A stretch of DNA of 64,000 nucleotides from assembly GCA_965215355.1 (NCBI GenBank), contig CBDCDJ010000007.1, positions 2,728,001-2,792,000 of the forward strand, in the 5' to 3' direction. How positions within the stretch are numbered: position 1 is the first letter of the stretch; each line of letters begins with the position of its first letter. Made by a program: the position numbers and the translations under genes. This document shows positions 51,668-58,624 of this stretch, one piece after another. Below the pieces are notes generated by a model. That model searched no databases, was not told where the DNA came from, and saw only the letters and a list, made by a program, of their open reading frames with translations. This DNA is from CBDCDJ01 sp965215355. Lineage in GTDB: Bacteria > Deinococcota > Deinococci > Deinococcales > Trueperaceae.

Positions 51668-52468
51668 TCAGGCCAAAAACTTGTCCACCGCTTCTTGCAA
51701 CGTCAACTCACCTCGGTCTACCGCCGCCAAATACTTTTGCAAAAACGGGATAAAATGCCCCTCGGCAGTCGCCAACTCCTGCCGGAACAGCCTCGCCATA
51801 GGGCCGCCCGCTTCCAGGTAGCCCGAGCTGTCCAGGTGTTTCAAAGTCGCCTCGACATCGTAAGGGACGAACCTCTTGTGCCACTTCCAGCCGTCGGCGC
51901 GCTGTTCCAAAACAAGATACTGCGCCTCGCGTCGGCCGTTCAGCGGCAAGCCCAGCGACCCCATACTAACGAGTCGGCGGCCCGACCAGCTGCGCTCGAG
52001 CCACTTGTGGTTGTGACCGCGCACGATGAACGTTTCTGCGACGTCGAACATGCGCTCGAGGTCGGCGTCGGTGGTTGCCGCGACGACGTTCTCCTGGTCG
52101 CTGCGCGGCGTCGCGTGGACGATGAGCAGGCCGGGCAGGCGGTGCGCCAAGGGCAAAGCGCGCATCGTTTCCAGGTCGCTTTCCGTCACCTGACCCAAAC
52201 TCCAGCCCAGACTCGCAAAGCGTTCGCTCGACCACGTCGGGTCGGCGGCGGGCGTGGCGTAGTCGAACAAGTAACGCTCGTGGTTGCCGCGCAGCACCGG
52301 GCAGCCTAGCGACATGACTAAGTCCCAACACCTTTTCGAGTCGGCGAGGCCGTTGACGACGTCGCCCGCAACGACGATTTCGTCGACGTTTTGCGTCTCA
52401 ATATCTTCTAAAGCGGCCTCGAGCGCACCCAAATTACCGTGAATGTCGCTGAGAACGGCTAGACGCAC
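51668..52468 (-). CDS. Metallophosphoesterase (YfcE/MJ0936-like)
   Basis: A 266-residue calcineurin-like phosphoesterase. Metal-binding motifs appear in order: LSDIHGNL (residues 6-13), VAGDVVNG, RGNHERYL, IVHATP and VRGHNHK. A C-terminal extension of about 70 residues is mostly helical. Substrate unknown. GTG start at 52468 is one base after the stop of the MscS-type gene, so the two form an operon. Confidence 0.9.
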   Translation of the reverse strand: MRLAVLSDIHGNLGALEAALEDIETQNVDEIVVAGDVVNGLADSKRCWDLVMSLGCPVLRGNHERYLFDYATPAADPTWSSERFASLGWSLGQVTESDLETMRALPLAHRLPGLLIVHATPRSDQENVVAATTDADLERMFDVAETFIVRGHNHKWLERSWSGRRLVSMGSLGLPLNGRREAQYLVLEQRADGWKWHKRFVPYDVEATLKHLDSSGYLEAGGPMARLFRQELATAEGHFIPFLQKYLAAVDRGELTLQEAVDKFLA

Positions 52469-52469
52469 T

Positions 52470-53423
52470 TTATGAACCGGAGGAGCGCTCGAGGGCCACT
52501 TTCACCTTCGGAAAACCCACGATGTCGTAGGTCGCCGAGGCCAGGCCGATACCCGCCGCGTCGAGTTCTATCAAGATGTCGCGGCTGAGCGCGTCCTTGA
52601 CCTCGCGCACGCCGTGGGTGTTGGCGAGAAAGCGCACGGTGAGTTCCAACCAGTTGTCGGTCAAGCGGTAGTACACTTTCGGGTCGATGTCGCTGATTTG
52701 CACGGCGTAGCGCTGTTGCATCCGCCTTAGGTCGTCTTTGTCGAGTTGCTCGACCTCGAGGGCGTGGCGACCGGCTGTGCTGAGCAGAATCTGCTCGACC
52801 CGGTGTCTATCGTCCTGGTAGCGAATCGGCAGGGTGATTTCCTCCCAAATGTAGGGGAAGTCGCGGGTGTAGTTGAACACGGGCTCGTTGAAGAGTTGCG
52901 CGTTGCTGACCGTCACGATGCGGCCGGTAAACTGCCGGCTGCGCACCCACACCGCCGGGTCGGCCCCCTGCACGGCGGGCGGCTGGCCCATCTCCATGAT
53001 CGTCGTCTGGATGAAGCCGAGGGCGATGACGTCACCCCGGACACCGCCCATGCTGATACGGTCGCCGACGGTGAAGTTTTTGCCGCGCAGAATGACAAAG
53101 TAGCCCGCGAGCGCGGTGACGACTTGCTGCAGCGCAAAGGCGAGACCTGCGGCCACGAGCCCGAAGGCGGTGGCGAGCCGTTCCGGGTTGTCGAACCACA
53201 CCGAGACGAGACCCAAGGTGAGAAACAGGGTGACGAGCAGGTTGACCCCTTGGCGGGTCCAAAAGCGGACGTGCTCGTTCTCCCGGCCGCGCAGCAACAA
53301 GCGCGCCAGCCCGTTGAGGCCGAAGCGGAGCGCCGCCGCCACGGCAACGAGAGCGAGCGTAAACAGCAACTTCTGCCCGACGACGGCGTTGACACCCATA
53401 AACTTGATGCCCAAAATGTCCAT
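52470..53423 (-). CDS. Small-conductance mechanosensitive channel (MscS family)
   Basis: A 317-residue MscS-type channel. Two or three membrane helices precede the pore-lining helix AAGLAFALQQVVTALAGYFV, followed by the beta domain start GKNFTVGDRISMGGVRGDVI and a mixed C-terminal domain. An insertion (about residues 145-165, with PPAVQGADPAVWVRSRQFTG) lengthens the beta domain relative to E. coli MscS. GGGGGAC precedes ATG 53423. First gene of a pair with the phosphoesterase gene. Confidence 0.9.
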   Translation of the reverse strand: MDILGIKFMGVNAVVGQKLLFTLALVAVAAALRFGLNGLARLLLRGRENEHVRFWTRQGVNLLVTLFLTLGLVSVWFDNPERLATAFGLVAAGLAFALQQVVTALAGYFVILRGKNFTVGDRISMGGVRGDVIALGFIQTTIMEMGQPPAVQGADPAVWVRSRQFTGRIVTVSNAQLFNEPVFNYTRDFPYIWEEITLPIRYQDDRHRVEQILLSTAGRHALEVEQLDKDDLRRMQQRYAVQISDIDPKVYYRLTDNWLELTVRFLANTHGVREVKDALSRDILIELDAAGIGLASATYDIVGFPKVKVALERSSGS

Positions 53424-53452
53424 AGTCCCCCACGCGTAATATCACCCGGCGC

Positions 53453-53472
53453 CGGCAGGCTCGAGCCTGCCG
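53453..53472. repeat. Perfect 20-nt palindrome upstream of the MscS gene
   Basis: CGGCAGGCTCGAGCCTGCCG is a loopless palindrome centred on CTCGAG, 30 bases before the MscS start codon. It would fold in the leader of that message. Confidence 0.7.
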
Positions 53473-53585
53473 CCCTCCCGCCACAACCGGCGTTCACCAC
53501 GCAAGCTTACCAAGCAGACCCACCTCGCCAACTCACCATACAGACAAGCTTGACAACCGCTGAGCGTCCGCGCCGGCGCACCCAC

Positions 53586-53627
53586 ACGCAACACCGCGTG
53601 CGGCTCGAGCCGCACGCGGTGTTGCGT
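53586..53627 (-). terminator. Perfect 42-nt palindrome, probable terminator of the cold-shock gene
   Basis: The 21 bases ACGCAACACCGCGTGCGGCTC (written here as 53586-53606) are followed by their exact reverse complement without any loop, centred on CTCGAG. It starts 17 bases past the cold-shock stop codon. There is only TTTTAA before it on the minus strand and no downstream T-run, so it can act as a bidirectional block or RNA-stabilising structure rather than a textbook terminator. Confidence 0.7.
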
Positions 53628-53643
53628 TAAAAGCTTGGTTGGT

Positions 53644-53880
53644 TTAGTAGCGCGAGCGCTGCTGGACGGGCGCGGCACCGGTCACGTTGACGTTCGCCGC
53701 TTGGAGACCTTTTTTACCTTGCTCAACGTCGAACTCGACTTCGTCGCCTTCGTTGAGGTTGCGGAAGCCGCTGCCTTGGATGGCCGAGAAGTGAACAAAA
53801 ACGTCGGCACCGCCATCGTCTTGCTCAATAAAACCGAAGCCTTTTTCGCCGTTGAACCACTTGACTTTACCTGTTGCCAT
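53644..53880 (-). CDS. csp: Cold-shock protein
   Basis: A 78-residue single cold-shock domain protein that binds single-stranded nucleic acid. RNP1 (KGFGFI) and RNP2 (VFVHF) are intact in the order GKVKWFNGEKGFGFIEQ and DVFVHFSAIQ. The short tail ends QQRSRY. ATG 53880 is preceded by AAGGAAAGT. Unlike most genes here it has a long leader: a TATAGT -10 box at 53980-53985 puts the transcript start about 93 bases upstream, as expected for a cold-shock message. Confidence 0.95.
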   Translation of the reverse strand: MATGKVKWFNGEKGFGFIEQDDGGADVFVHFSAIQGSGFRNLNEGDEVEFDVEQGKKGLQAANVNVTGAAPVQQRSRY

Positions 53881-53985
53881 TTTTTACTTTCCTTACTGCT
53901 AAGTACACGCCTAGCATAAAACTTTTTGGGCTCAAGCCCAAAGTTTCGAGAAAGCTTCTAGCCTTGTCGGAACACGGTTACTATA
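53881..53985 (-). promoter_or_regulatory. Promoter and structured leader of the cold-shock gene
   Basis: TATAGT (53980-53985, minus strand) is the likely -10 box. In the about 93-nt leader, AAACTTTGGGCT and AGCCCAAAAAGTTT form a stable hairpin (about 53919-53945), 38 bases before the ribosome binding site. A temperature-sensitive leader is plausible by analogy with cspA. Confidence 0.55.
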
Positions 53986-54087
53986 CGGCATCGCTAAGCA
54001 AAATGCAAGAGTTGAAGCGATTCAATTCAAACTTCAAACTCGTTTCTGTTCGCCGCCCCTTCACGCTCACGCGACCTTGCCAGAATC

Positions 54088-54561
54088 TCAAAGGGGCGTG
54101 GCACTCAAAACAACGCCGTCCTCGTCGGCATACACGTAGTGGCCCGGTGTCCACACGACGCCCCCGAATGCCACAGCTAAGCCTTGCGCGCCTTCACCCC
54201 GCTTCTCACTTTTACGCGGGTGGCTCGCCAAGGCCAAAATCCCGACCTCGAGTTTGGCAAGCTCGGCCGTGTCCCGCACGCAACCGTTCAGGATGACGCC
54301 CGGCAGGCCGCGCTCTACCGCGATGCGGCCGAGCCGGTCACCCATGAGGGCGCAACGTCTCGAGCCACCCCCGTCAACCACGACCACCGTTCCGGCGGGC
54401 ACGGACTCGAGGGCTTTCAAGTACAGCACGTTGTCCTCGTACACTTTGACGGTGTGGATGGGGCCGTGAAACTTGGTTTTCCCACCGAAGTTTCTAAACA
54501 TGGCGTCACAGTATTGAAGGCCGTCCGCGTACTCGTCGCTCAAGTCGGTGGTTTGAAACAT
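54088..54561 (-). CDS. rraA: RraA family protein
   Basis: A 157-residue protein of the RraA family: TTDLSDEYADGLQYCDAMFR at the start, then VVVVDGGGSRRCALMGDRLG, GVILNGCVRDT and the closing GGVVWTPGHYVYADEDGVV. E. coli RraA binds and inhibits RNase E, while relatives are 4-hydroxy-4-methyl-2-oxoglutarate/oxaloacetate aldolases; the RxxD-type motif (GCVRDTAEL) needed for aldolase activity is present. The assignment between the two roles is therefore open. TAGCAT lies 5 nt before the ATG. Confidence 0.9.
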   Translation of the reverse strand: MFQTTDLSDEYADGLQYCDAMFRNFGGKTKFHGPIHTVKVYEDNVLYLKALESVPAGTVVVVDGGGSRRCALMGDRLGRIAVERGLPGVILNGCVRDTAELAKLEVGILALASHPRKSEKRGEGAQGLAVAFGGVVWTPGHYVYADEDGVVLSATPL

Positions 54562-54592
54562 GCCCCATGCTACAGCGCTAACCCGGCACGGT

Positions 54593-55921
54593 TCAAGGTT
54601 GGCCGAAAGAGCGAAACACCCGTTCCCACCAGTCGGGTACGCTCACCGTCGGCTCGTACTTGCCCATTTTGGCGCGGATGTCCGCTAAGGGCCAACCGGT
54701 CAAATTCGAGAGTGTTTTAGCTTCTTGGTTGCGGCGCTCTTTAACCTCCGCGACGTACTGTTCGGCGCGCTCGCACGTCAATTCACCGTCGAAGGGTCGC
54801 TGGAGGATGTAGCGGCCCTGAAAATTCTCGCGGTTGTCGGTCGGGCGGAACATCAAGTCCTCGGGAAACTCTTCCGGCGTGTAGCGAACGTGCAGCCGGG
54901 TGAGGTAGACGTTCGGGGCTTGGAGGTCGGCGCTGGCATCGAGCCAGAACACCCCGGCCCGGCGCAGTTCGTCGCCGCTCAGCGGGTCGGCCGCGCAGGG
55001 GTCGCACCAGGCCATGTCCCAAGCGTATTCCAAAAACGCGGCGTCCCGTCCGGCGCGCTCGTAACTTTTTTGAAACAAGGCTTGGTACACGTCGCTGAAC
55101 TCGTTTTCGACGAACTCGGGCAGGTACACGTCGGAGGGGACGGTGCGCGTTTCGTAGTTGGCGAGTTCGACGCGGCCTTGGGGGGACAAGAGGTAGACGA
55201 TCAAGTCTTGCGGGCCGACCGCGTTGACCATGCCGAGCTGGATGGGCAGCATGAAGCTTTCGCTCTCAAAGGCCATGACGAGCGGGCGGAGCTGCTTGAA
55301 ACCGCTCGTCTCGAACGCTTCTAAGTTGACCCTGGCGACGAAAAACTTCATGCCCTGCGCCAGGTAAGGGGCCAGCGCCGCGCGCGCACCCTCAGGTAAG
55401 TTGTAGCCGTTTTCAACCAGCCAGGTCTCGAGCCCCGCCGACTCCTCCGCGCCCAGAATCACGATGTCGTACTCGCCGACCGTGAACTGCGCTTCGATGG
55501 TCACGCCGAGGGCCTGGGTGCGCGCCGCACTCGCCGCTTCCGCCGTCGGCGCGGCCATTTCCATGACGTCGCCGTCACGGAGCCAATCTTCCTGACAGGG
55601 GTCGTCGTCGAAATATTCGACGAGTCGCGGCGCGCTGTAGGCGCTCAAGCGTTCGAAAATGCTGGGGTCGCCGACCTGAATCTGGTCTTGCCGAAACACG
55701 TAGGGAATCGGCACGACGAGCGCGAACTCGCTCGCCTCGCCCTGGTAGTCGTTCGACATGCTGAGGATGGTGCGCTCGCCGGCTCGAGCCATAATCACCT
55801 GCGAACTCTCGTTGAACAACTCCGTGTCCGCCTGGGCGACGTAAAAGCCGCAAAAAGCGAGGGCCGCGCCGCCGCTGAGCAGCACCGCCAGGACGAGCCA
55901 GGGTTTCACATTCGGTCGCAT
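54593..55921 (-). CDS. DUF2330 secreted protein
   Basis: A 442-residue protein with a signal sequence (about 1-26) and the DUF2330 signature right after it: CGFYVAQADTELFNESSQVI, then MSNDYQGEASEFALVVPIPY. The single Cys after the hydrophobic stretch may be lipidated, although the lipobox (ALAFCG) is unusual. Several Cys pairs occur (CQEDW, WCDPCAADP). Function of the family is unknown. ATG 55921 follows GAAGGAGGTAACG, an excellent ribosome binding site. Confidence 0.87.
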   Translation of the reverse strand: MRPNVKPWLVLAVLLSGGAALAFCGFYVAQADTELFNESSQVIMARAGERTILSMSNDYQGEASEFALVVPIPYVFRQDQIQVGDPSIFERLSAYSAPRLVEYFDDDPCQEDWLRDGDVMEMAAPTAEAASAARTQALGVTIEAQFTVGEYDIVILGAEESAGLETWLVENGYNLPEGARAALAPYLAQGMKFFVARVNLEAFETSGFKQLRPLVMAFESESFMLPIQLGMVNAVGPQDLIVYLLSPQGRVELANYETRTVPSDVYLPEFVENEFSDVYQALFQKSYERAGRDAAFLEYAWDMAWCDPCAADPLSGDELRRAGVFWLDASADLQAPNVYLTRLHVRYTPEEFPEDLMFRPTDNRENFQGRYILQRPFDGELTCERAEQYVAEVKERRNQEAKTLSNLTGWPLADIRAKMGKYEPTVSVPDWWERVFRSFGQP

Positions 55922-56356
55922 CGTTACCTCCTTCAAGGTGGTAACGCGAGTTTAAAGCCCGCACAGCCGAAGCACCAACAAAAATCGAACTATTGCAAAA
56001 GGCAGAATTTGAAATGCAGAATTTAGGTTTATGGGAATCTGCAGCAACTTCAAGATGAGTTGAGGCGAACGGCTTTTGGCCTTGCCCGTGTGAGGCCACC
56101 ATCTGCACATACCTCAAAAAACACTGTCCTGACCGTTCTTTTTTCAGTGTATTGCGGGGCAGGTTTTAAACCTGCCCCTACCGTGAGAGGACGGCTAAGC
56201 CGACCGGAAGCGGAAAATGATGACGAGGGCAGAAACCGCGCCGTCGCGAGGATGTCAAGTTTTTTACTCAACAAGAGAACTTTCATAAGCACGACATAGT
56301 TCGAGTTTTCTTTACAAGATGCTCGAGCTGGCTTTACACTCGCTTTGAAAGCTTTT
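55922..56356. other. Intergenic region with REP-like hairpin
   Basis: No gene can be supported in this 435-base gap between divergent genes. It contains the hairpin at 56156-56178, a scattering of short AT-rich segments, and TACACT near 56334 that may serve as -10 box for the PadR operon. Confidence 0.4.
56156..56178. repeat. Intergenic 10-bp hairpin
   Basis: GGGGCAGGTT-tta-AACCTGCCCC is a perfect 10-bp stem with a 3-nt loop, of the kind often dispersed between genes as REP-like units. No T-run on either strand. Confidence 0.6.
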
Positions 56357-56671
56357 ATGGGCAAGCGTCGCTACCGGATTCCCTCACGCCAGCAGGTCCG
56401 CGTCCTGCGCGCCCTTTTGGCGTGCCGGGACGACGGCAGCCACGGCTACGACCTCATGAAAACGACCGCGCTCAGTCCCGCGACGCTCTACGGGCTGCTC
56501 AAACGCTTGCACGACGAGGGGTACTTGAGCAAGCGTGAGCAAACCGTCGGTGGCCGCTGCCGCCTCAGCTACAGCCTCACCAAGGCGGGGCTTCGCTACG
56601 CCGAACGCGCGCTCCTAGAACACGAGTACGAGCGCGGCGCGGCCAGCCTGGCGAGCTTGGAGAAGTCATGA
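56357..56671 (+). CDS. PadR-family transcriptional regulator
   Basis: A 104-residue winged-helix protein of the PadR type: VRVLRALLACRDDGSHGYDL, a recognition helix in LSPATLYGLLKRLHDEGYLS, and the wing EQTVGGRCRLSYSLTKAG. The C-terminal dimerisation helix is short. ATG 56357 is preferred; a TTG four codons upstream is possible. Its stop overlaps the ATG of the next gene (ATGA), the common pairing of a PadR regulator with the membrane protein it controls. Confidence 0.88.
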   Translation: MGKRRYRIPSRQQVRVLRALLACRDDGSHGYDLMKTTALSPATLYGLLKRLHDEGYLSKREQTVGGRCRLSYSLTKAGLRYAERALLEHEYERGAASLASLEKS

Positions 56672-57543
56672 GCTTCGGCCGCGGAGAGCGTACCACGCGA
56701 CTCGCATTCGGCCTGGCGAGCCGTTTGGCACCAAAGGACGAGCGCCTGTGGCTGCGAGAAATGAGCGTAGAGTACGCGTTTGTCCAAGGACGCCGCGCGC
56801 GCCTGCGCTGGCTGTTCGGCATGGTCGGCCTCGCCCTGCAGTTGCGCGCGGCGAGCTTAAGGTTGCAAACCCCGCAGCGGCTGTTGCTGGCCTCGCTCGT
56901 CAGCGTTTTGTTCGTGGCTATCGTCGTGTCGCCGCTAACGTCGCCCGCACCCGGCGAAAAAACTGAGGCTTACGGGGTTGAAAGTTACGAGGCTGAAAGT
57001 TACGAGGCTGAGGCTTATGGGGCTGAGGCTTACGAGACTGGCACCGCCGAGCCGACTGAAGCTGATACCGGAGAAGCCCTCACGCCCGCGGCAGCGGCAC
57101 CCGCGGCCCGCGCCACCGCGCCGGCACCCTCGACAACGCCGCTCCAAGCTAAGCCTGCAGAGCTTACCGCCAAGCCCGAAGCGGCCGAAACGGCGACGGC
57201 GGAGGCGGCTGCAACGACCGACGCTGCAACAGCCGACACGCCGGTTGCCGCCGCTGCTCAGGCTCCCCTTGCCCAAACCGCTCCCATCGTCACGACGGTG
57301 GCAAGCCCGGTGGTCACCCTGCGGCTGACCGGTACCGCGCGGCTCGAGCTGCGCCCCGGCGCGGCGGACGGGCCGGTTTTGGAAGAGGGCGCGTTCCATG
57401 CCGGACAAACTTTCAGCGTAACCGTTCCGTTTTACCTGCGCACTTCGAACGCGGGCGCTGTCACCGCACAGGCCGGTACGGAAGATTTAGGACGGTTGGG
57501 ACGGGTGGACGAGACTCAGGCCCGCCTGTTCGTTCAGCCCTAA
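56668..57543 (+). CDS. Membrane protein with RodZ-like C-terminal domain
   Basis: A 291-residue protein with a basic N-terminal region (about 1-68), a membrane helix (about 71-88, LLLASLVSVLFVAIVVS) and a Glu/Tyr repeat (SYEAESYEAEAYGAEAYE). A long Ala/Thr/Pro-rich linker follows (about 125-215), then a small beta domain (VTLRLTGTARLELRPGAADG on through AGAVTAQAGTEDLGRLG) resembling the DUF4115 domain at the end of RodZ. It lacks the RodZ helix-turn-helix. It is coupled to the PadR gene and its stop overlaps the end of folD by 4 nt. Confidence 0.75.
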   Translation: MSFGRGERTTRLAFGLASRLAPKDERLWLREMSVEYAFVQGRRARLRWLFGMVGLALQLRAASLRLQTPQRLLLASLVSVLFVAIVVSPLTSPAPGEKTEAYGVESYEAESYEAEAYGAEAYETGTAEPTEADTGEALTPAAAAPAARATAPAPSTTPLQAKPAELTAKPEAAETATAEAAATTDAATADTPVAAAAQAPLAQTAPIVTTVASPVVTLRLTGTARLELRPGAADGPVLEEGAFHAGQTFSVTVPFYLRTSNAGAVTAQAGTEDLGRLGRVDETQARLFVQP

Positions 57544-58406
57544 ACGCGCAAGCCCGCGCGCCGCTCCGCCGCCTCGACCGTGTTGCGCAGCAGCATCGCC
57601 ACCGTCGTCGGCCCCACGCCGCCCAAGCGCGGCGTTATCCACCCGGCCACCTCGCCCACCGACTCGTCCACGTCGGGCAAGAGCCGCCGCCCTTGCCAGG
57701 TGATGCCCCCGCTCACCACCACCGCGCCCGGCTTGACCATGTCTTTAGTAATCACCCCCGGCCGCCCGACCGCCGCCACCACGATGTCGGCGCGACGCGT
57801 AAACGCGCCCACGTCTCTTACCCCCGAGTGCACGACCGTCACCGCCGCGTCGCCGCCCTCGCCTTTCAAGCTCAGCAGCAGAGCGAGCGGGCGGCCCAAG
57901 GTCGGCCCCCGCCCGACCACCACGACCTCGCGTCCGGCTACCGGGATGTCGTAGTGCAGCAGCATCTCACGTATGCCCGCCGGGGTGCAGGGGACCGGGC
58001 CGGGTTCTTGCAACACGAGCTTGCCCAGGTTGACCGGGTGCAGGCCGTCGGCGTCCTTGGCCGGGTCCAGGTGCGCCAAGGCCGCGGCGAAGTCGAAGCC
58101 GGGCGGCAGCGGGTACTGGACGAGGTAGCCGTGGACGCGGTCGTCTTCGTTGAAGTCTTGCACCGCTGTGAGCAAATCGTCCTGAGTCGCGGTCTCGGGA
58201 ACGTCGCGGTGAAACGAAGCCACCCCGACGCGCTCGGACGTTTCGTGTTTGAGGCGCACGTAGCCCGCGCTCGGCGCGTCGCTGCCGACCAAAATCGTTC
58301 CCAAGCCGGGCGTGACGCCCCGGTGTTTCAAAACCTCGATGCGTTTTTCCAGGTCGTTCAGCACCGCCTCGGCGACGGGTTTGCCTTCCAAAAGTCGAGC
58401 GGGCAC
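57540..58406 (-). CDS. folD: Bifunctional methylenetetrahydrofolate dehydrogenase/cyclohydrolase
   Basis: A 288-residue FolD, which interconverts methylene- and formyl-tetrahydrofolate. The catalytic Lys is in GYVRLKHE, the VQYPLPPGFD motif matches the usual VQLPLP, and KDADGLHPVN, VVVGRGPTLGRPLALLL (NADP-binding) and PRLGGVGPTTVAMLLRNTVE follow. The strand usually reading DVGIN is VSGGITWQG here, a noticeable divergence near the cofactor site. GTG 58406 follows AAAGGACG; longer frames upstream run through tandem repeats and are unlikely. Confidence 0.92.
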   Translation of the reverse strand: MPARLLEGKPVAEAVLNDLEKRIEVLKHRGVTPGLGTILVGSDAPSAGYVRLKHETSERVGVASFHRDVPETATQDDLLTAVQDFNEDDRVHGYLVQYPLPPGFDFAAALAHLDPAKDADGLHPVNLGKLVLQEPGPVPCTPAGIREMLLHYDIPVAGREVVVVGRGPTLGRPLALLLSLKGEGGDAAVTVVHSGVRDVGAFTRRADIVVAAVGRPGVITKDMVKPGAVVVSGGITWQGRRLLPDVDESVGEVAGWITPRLGGVGPTTVAMLLRNTVEAAERRAGLRV

Positions 58407-58471
58407 GGTTTTACGTCCTTTCAGGTGGGTTCGTTCGGGCCGAGGCCTGCAGCGCCTTAGCACCACCACAG

Positions 58472-58523
58472 AACGTTACTACAGAGTGTCACTACAGGGC
58501 GTCACTACAGAGCGTTGCCACGG
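58472..58523. repeat. 13-bp imperfect tandem repeat upstream of folD
   Basis: Three to four head-to-tail units of about 13 bp, built on CGTCACTACAGAG, lie in the 218-base gap between folD and the esterase gene. Confidence 0.6.
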
Positions 58524-58624
58524 CGGCACAGTCGCACAGGCGTCGGCCGGCCGGGCTTGGAGCGCTCGGTGCACCTGCTGGAAATCGTGACCTTGCGGCG
58601 CTCAACCGCCGAGGCTGCCCGACC

